From contig CAJXMH010000024.1 of assembly GCA_913056345.1 (NCBI GenBank), forward strand, positions 1 to 44,433: a stretch of DNA of 44,433 nucleotides, given 5' to 3'. Made by a program: the position numbers and the translations under genes. Shown here piece after piece: positions 41,319-44,433 of this stretch (position 1 is the stretch's first letter; the number at the start of each line of letters is the position of its first letter). This stretch comes from an uncultured Flavobacteriales bacterium (GTDB taxonomy: Bacteria > Bacteroidota > Bacteroidia > Flavobacteriales_E > Vicingaceae). The notes under the pieces were generated by a model. That model searched no databases. It was not told the origin of the DNA and saw only the letters and a program-made list of their open reading frames with translations.

Positions 41319-42578
41319 ATGAAAAAAAGCGTATTCAGTTTCTTATTGTTTCTTTGCTTTAGTCCGCTCATGGCGAGCTACTTGCTTATCCCCATGGACG
41401 ATGCACAAAAGAATCACTTAAAAGCCTATGGCATTGCCTATTGGGTGCTGCAACGCGAAGTAGAAGTTGATTGGCTGCTGAATTACCGCGGTGGCAGCTT
41501 TATGATGAAAGATGCCAAAGCCATTCGCGATGAATTGATGATCAGAGGTGTTTCCTACGAGCTGATCCCCAATGCCAAATCTACCGCTATCCTGACTGAA
41601 ATTTCCAATCCCGAAGTGAACATGGATGTGGTCAAACTCTACGAACCTCCCAAAATGGCGGTCTATTCGCCTAAAGGCAAACAACCTTGGGATGATGCGG
41701 TAACCTTGGTGCTGACCTATGCCGAAATTCCCTACACTGTAGTATACGATAAAGAAGTGATTCAAGGTGAACTGCCGCTTTACGATTGGCTGCATCTGCA
41801 CCATGAAGATTTTACCGGCCAATACGGACGCTTCTACGCCAATTACCGCAACCATGCTTGGTACAAAGAGCAAGTGCGCAGCAATGAAGCCATGGCAGCT
41901 GAGCTTGGTTTTGAAAAGGTATCCGAATTAAAGTTAGGCGTGGCCCAACGCATTAAAGAATTTACCGCTGGTGGTGGCTTTTTATTTAGCATGTGCTCAG
42001 GCACCGATTCTTACGACATTGCCCTTGCTGCCGCGGAAATTGACATTTGTGAGCCCATGTTTGACGGAGATGGCAGCACGCCTAGCTACAACAACAAACT
42101 CGACTTTAACAACACTTTTGCTTTCAAGGATTTTAACCTGATCACCGATCCGATGAAGTATGAGTTCTCTAACATTGACGCTACTCCGGCTCATGCGCGA
42201 AGACCTGAAAGCCAAGATAAGTTCACCTTATTTGAGTTTTCAGCTAAATGGGATCCTGTGCCCACCATGCTGTGCCAAAACCACACCACCATTGTTGATG
42301 GCTTTATGGGTCAAACCACCGCTTACGACAAGCGTTTTGTCAAAGCAGATGTCTTGATCATGGGAGAAAACAAAGCTTTAAATTCGGCTCGTTACATTCA
42401 CGGAGAATTTGGAAAAGGCACCTGGACTTTTTACGGTGGCCACGACCCCGAAGATTACCAGCACTATGTAGGCGACCCGCCGACCGACCTAAACCTACAC
42501 CCCAACAGTCCGGGCTACCGCCTGATCTTAAACAATGTGCTGTTTCCGGCGGCGAAAAAGAAGAAGCAGAAGACTTAG
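41319..42578 (+). CDS. Exported protein of a family often labelled asparagine synthetase B
   Basis: A 419-residue protein with a signal peptide (MKKSVFSFLLFLCFSPLMA). The sequence ASYLLIPMDDAQKNHLKAYG, then VDWLLNYRGGSFMM, is a well conserved Bacteroidota family start; as I recall, databases often call it asparagine synthetase B. I see neither the Cys2 glutaminase start nor the SGGLDS ATP motif of AsnB, and the protein is exported, so that name is not supported. A GGGFLFSMCSGTDS segment (218-231, Cys226) looks like the nucleophile elbow of a class I glutamine amidotransferase-like fold; HLHHEDF (159-165) may add active-site histidines. The reaction is unknown. Confidence 0.75.
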   Translation: MKKSVFSFLLFLCFSPLMASYLLIPMDDAQKNHLKAYGIAYWVLQREVEVDWLLNYRGGSFMMKDAKAIRDELMIRGVSYELIPNAKSTAILTEISNPEVNMDVVKLYEPPKMAVYSPKGKQPWDDAVTLVLTYAEIPYTVVYDKEVIQGELPLYDWLHLHHEDFTGQYGRFYANYRNHAWYKEQVRSNEAMAAELGFEKVSELKLGVAQRIKEFTAGGGFLFSMCSGTDSYDIALAAAEIDICEPMFDGDGSTPSYNNKLDFNNTFAFKDFNLITDPMKYEFSNIDATPAHARRPESQDKFTLFEFSAKWDPVPTMLCQNHTTIVDGFMGQTTAYDKRFVKADVLIMGENKALNSARYIHGEFGKGTWTFYGGHDPEDYQHYVGDPPTDLNLHPNSPGYRLILNNVLFPAAKKKKQKT

Positions 42579-42598
42579 GGATAAAGAGACAGTAGCTC

Positions 42599-43363
42599 CT
42601 ATTTCAAATACGAAAGATCAAATTGTGACTTATTAAGTGGATGTTCTGCTTCTTTTTTCAATAAGCTGTCATAATCTTCAATGCTATCAAATAAGTCAGG
42701 GCTTTTTGCTTTACCAAAAGAATGATTCAGTAACTGATAGATGATTCTTGACTTTGCTTTTTCAAATGTATCTTTAAAGAAGTCAGTTCTTATTAGGAAA
42801 TCGTTAGCTTTTAGTAGTTCAATGATTTTAGAATATAGTTCAGGCTCTTCTACTTGTAAATCAAGAAGCCATTTTCTTTTATCGGCTTCAGTAGTTTTTG
42901 TGTATAATAAAATTAAAAGAGATTGTTCTGAGTAAGCTTGTCTCAGACGAAGATTAGCCTCAACTGATGATTTGAGCGCAAAATTTGAAAAATCTAGAAA
43001 GTTGACTATAAAGCTCGCGCATTCATGAAAATAGCCCCTTGCCCAACTTTGGCTGCAAGACAAGTGATTTAAGAAACGCTCTATGTAATACTCATCTTTT
43101 GTAAGTAAATAAGCGGCTGCCTCTAAACCAGCTAAGCGATACCAAGCATGAGTTTCATAATTTTCATTATGGTAAACCTGCTCAAGGTAATCTAAAATTT
43201 TTGTGATTGTTTTATCCTGAATTTGCTCTTTAAAGAAATGGCTAAGCCAAGCAATAGCCAAACCTCTAGCATCCTGAGTTTGGCTAACCGGAGAAACATC
43301 AAATGCTGCTTGAAAGGAATTGAGTTCTTTAATTAAATAATTGTTGATATTTTCTTTCTGCAT
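42599..43363 (-). CDS. Unrecognised helical protein beside a restriction-modification gene
   Basis: A 254-residue soluble, helix-rich protein that I do not recognise. It has no signal peptide or membrane segment. Aromatic-rich helices such as HAWYRLAGLEAAAYLL and CSQSWARGYFHECASFIVNF give it a repeat-like look. It starts 3 nt after the stop of the TaqI-like restriction protein, so the two should be co-transcribed. The linkage suggests an accessory or regulatory role for the restriction system, but nothing in the sequence shows a catalytic site. Confidence 0.7.
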   Translation of the reverse strand: MQKENINNYLIKELNSFQAAFDVSPVSQTQDARGLAIAWLSHFFKEQIQDKTITKILDYLEQVYHNENYETHAWYRLAGLEAAAYLLTKDEYYIERFLNHLSCSQSWARGYFHECASFIVNFLDFSNFALKSSVEANLRLRQAYSEQSLLILLYTKTTEADKRKWLLDLQVEEPELYSKIIELLKANDFLIRTDFFKDTFEKAKSRIIYQLLNHSFGKAKSPDLFDSIEDYDSLLKKEAEHPLNKSQFDLSYLK

Positions 43364-43366
43364 AGC

Positions 43367-44433
43367 TTACACACTTAAAATAGGCAGCAACAAATCCTTA
43401 AGCTCAATCTTCATTAGCTTGATTTGATTGCGCAGTGGATTCTTTTTTTCGCGCAACTTCTCATAAACTGACTTGATTTGCTCTAGTTTCTCTTCATCGC
43501 TCAGACCGCCAATGGGAACAAACAACTCCCTTGCATGCTTTTTTATTTCTATGCCTTTGGATTCAAATTTTGTTGGGAAGTACGATTCATAAAATATTGC
43601 ATCAATAACTTCTTCAAATTCATGGGCTACTTGTTTAGATGTAGTATTGTTTCCAAGGCTAGTTTTTTTATAAAGGTCGAGAATATAATTAGAAGCAACA
43701 TTTACTATTGGAATCTCTTCTTTGTAGATAGGCATTAGCTGAAGAGTCTTAGGATAAAAATGCAAATCTATGTTATAGAGCCTATTGAATATATAATTCG
43801 CAATTTTAGAATTCAAACATGCAAGGAGATACCCATAACTAAAACTATTAGTTAATTCAAGATTAATGGACTTAATTTCTTTTGCCACATTTTTATAAGT
43901 AACATCAGCTAAATCGATCCATCTAATTGCATTAATGATAGTATGATCATCGTACAACCCAATTTCGTCAAAGGCTATTTGAATACCATCTTTACCTACT
44001 ACATCCTTACTAACAATCTTTTTATTATCAAATAATTCTTTAAAAAGAGGCAAGTAGTGTTCGCTTGGTTGATAATCGACAAACTTGTGACCCAGAATTT
44101 GATATCTCCTAATATTCTTGCCTTCAATGAACTTACTTAAAGTTCCTTCCTCGTTACTATCGAATACATAGTCTGATTTTTTCTTTGTTCCATTTTTACT
44201 AACTAATCGACAGCCATAATTTACGTAACAAACTGATTTTAGGTGTATAGATTTAGCTGCTATACTTTCAATTAATATCACGTCAAGCGGGGAGATTTCA
44301 AGCCGAAAGTTTTTTTCAGAGGTATTATGAAAAATATCTAAACTAATTTCACTATGCTTCTTGGAAGAAAGGTTTTTAAAGTCATCAGAACTCTTAATGT
44401 CTTTAAATTTTAATTTCTTTAAAGGTTTATCTA
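43367..44433 (-). CDS. Restriction-modification protein, TaqI-like C-terminal specificity region (5' part outside window)
   Basis: An open frame of 355 codons reaches the window edge without a stop; the GTG at 44281 is only an internal codon, since the frame continues upstream (DKPLKKLKFKDIKSSDDF and beyond). The pattern CYVNYGCRLVSKNGTKKKSD, FIEGKNIRRYQILGHKFVDY and YLLACLNSKIANYIFNRLY matches the target-recognition part of Type IIG enzymes or adenine-specific methyltransferases of the Eco57I/TaqI group. The catalytic NPPY motif would lie outside the window, so nuclease activity cannot be judged. The C-terminus is helical, with EEKLEQIKSVYEKLREKK. Confidence 0.8.
   Translation of the reverse strand, partial: DKPLKKLKFKDIKSSDDFKNLSSKKHSEISLDIFHNTSEKNFRLEISPLDVILIESIAAKSIHLKSVCYVNYGCRLVSKNGTKKKSDYVFDSNEEGTLSKFIEGKNIRRYQILGHKFVDYQPSEHYLPLFKELFDNKKIVSKDVVGKDGIQIAFDEIGLYDDHTIINAIRWIDLADVTYKNVAKEIKSINLELTNSFSYGYLLACLNSKIANYIFNRLYNIDLHFYPKTLQLMPIYKEEIPIVNVASNYILDLYKKTSLGNNTTSKQVAHEFEEVIDAIFYESYFPTKFESKGIEIKKHARELFVPIGGLSDEEKLEQIKSVYEKLREKKNPLRNQIKLMKIELKDLLLPILSV

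Noticed and set aside
41319-42578. Calling the exported protein asparagine synthetase B
   Set aside because: The catalytic motifs of AsnB are absent and a signal peptide is present.
1-44433. CRISPR array, tRNA, rRNA, insertion sequence or prophage
   Set aside because: I looked for regularly spaced repeats, tRNA-like cloverleaf segments, transposases and phage structural genes and saw none; a dedicated search tool could still find a missed small RNA.

Overview
The window looks like a chromosomal segment of a Bacteroidota bacterium. The evidence is two long exported proteins with type IX secretion (T9SS) C-terminal sorting tails, many lipoproteins with Bacteroidota-style signal peptides, families concentrated in this phylum (DUF2911, DUF2452, GIN-domain/DUF2807, tandem LAB_N), and repeated TAnnTTTG promoter -7 elements. 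A futalosine-pathway mqnA argues mildly against Flavobacteriaceae proper and for a neighbouring lineage, but this is only inference. Most of the window is ordinary core genome, densely packed on both strands. I see no tRNA, rRNA, insertion sequence, prophage or CRISPR array. No gap between genes exceeds about 225 bases.

Layout. 1-650: the 5' part of a DUF285/BspA-like surface protein, running off the left edge. 741-2407: an EI24 membrane protein and mqnA. 2447-10094: two paralogous seven-repeat, propeller-like T9SS proteins on either side of a DUF2971 gene and priA. 10096-14256: pfkA, a THUMP-domain RNA methyltransferase and a sodium:solute symporter. 14308-15677: a lipoprotein and a small secreted protein, closed by a clear terminator. 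15771-19837: a 1020-residue ABC transporter with extra N-terminal domains, facing a SiaB-like kinase and its SiaC-like partner across a bidirectional terminator. 20002-22220: a methyltransferase and a ZIP metal transporter facing mazG. 22297-24404: a PagL-like lipid A deacylase, a GIN-domain lipoprotein and a tiny membrane protein. 24401-26637: a yaaA-DUF2452-apbE operon. 26737-29957: a DUF2911 protein and a glycosyltransferase-sigma factor-rsmG operon. 30044-32255: tgt and an LptF/G permease. 32258-36195: a four-gene cassette (GT2, tandem LAB_N, NAD-dependent epimerase, ArnT-like transferase), probably for lipid-linked sugar transfer to an envelope glycolipid. 36328-41239: ispE, accA, a lipoprotein and dnaB. 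41319-42578: an exported protein whose family is often mislabelled asparagine synthetase B. 42599-44433: an unrecognised helical gene behind the C-terminal part of a TaqI-like restriction-modification protein that runs off the right edge.

Together the genes cover envelope biogenesis (LptF/G, PagL, ArnT cassette, T9SS cargo), central metabolism (pfkA, accA, ispE, mqnA), replication and restart (dnaB, priA) and RNA modification (tgt, rsmG, RlmL-like). The observations most worth following are the SiaB-SiaC switch with no visible SiaA phosphatase or SiaD cyclase next to the unusual ABC transporter; seven genes whose -7 promoter element ends only 4-6 nt before the start codon, suggesting leaderless mRNAs; six convergent gene pairs whose stop codons overlap or nearly touch; a Tgt lacking the three zinc-ligand cysteines; and the restriction locus at the right edge.
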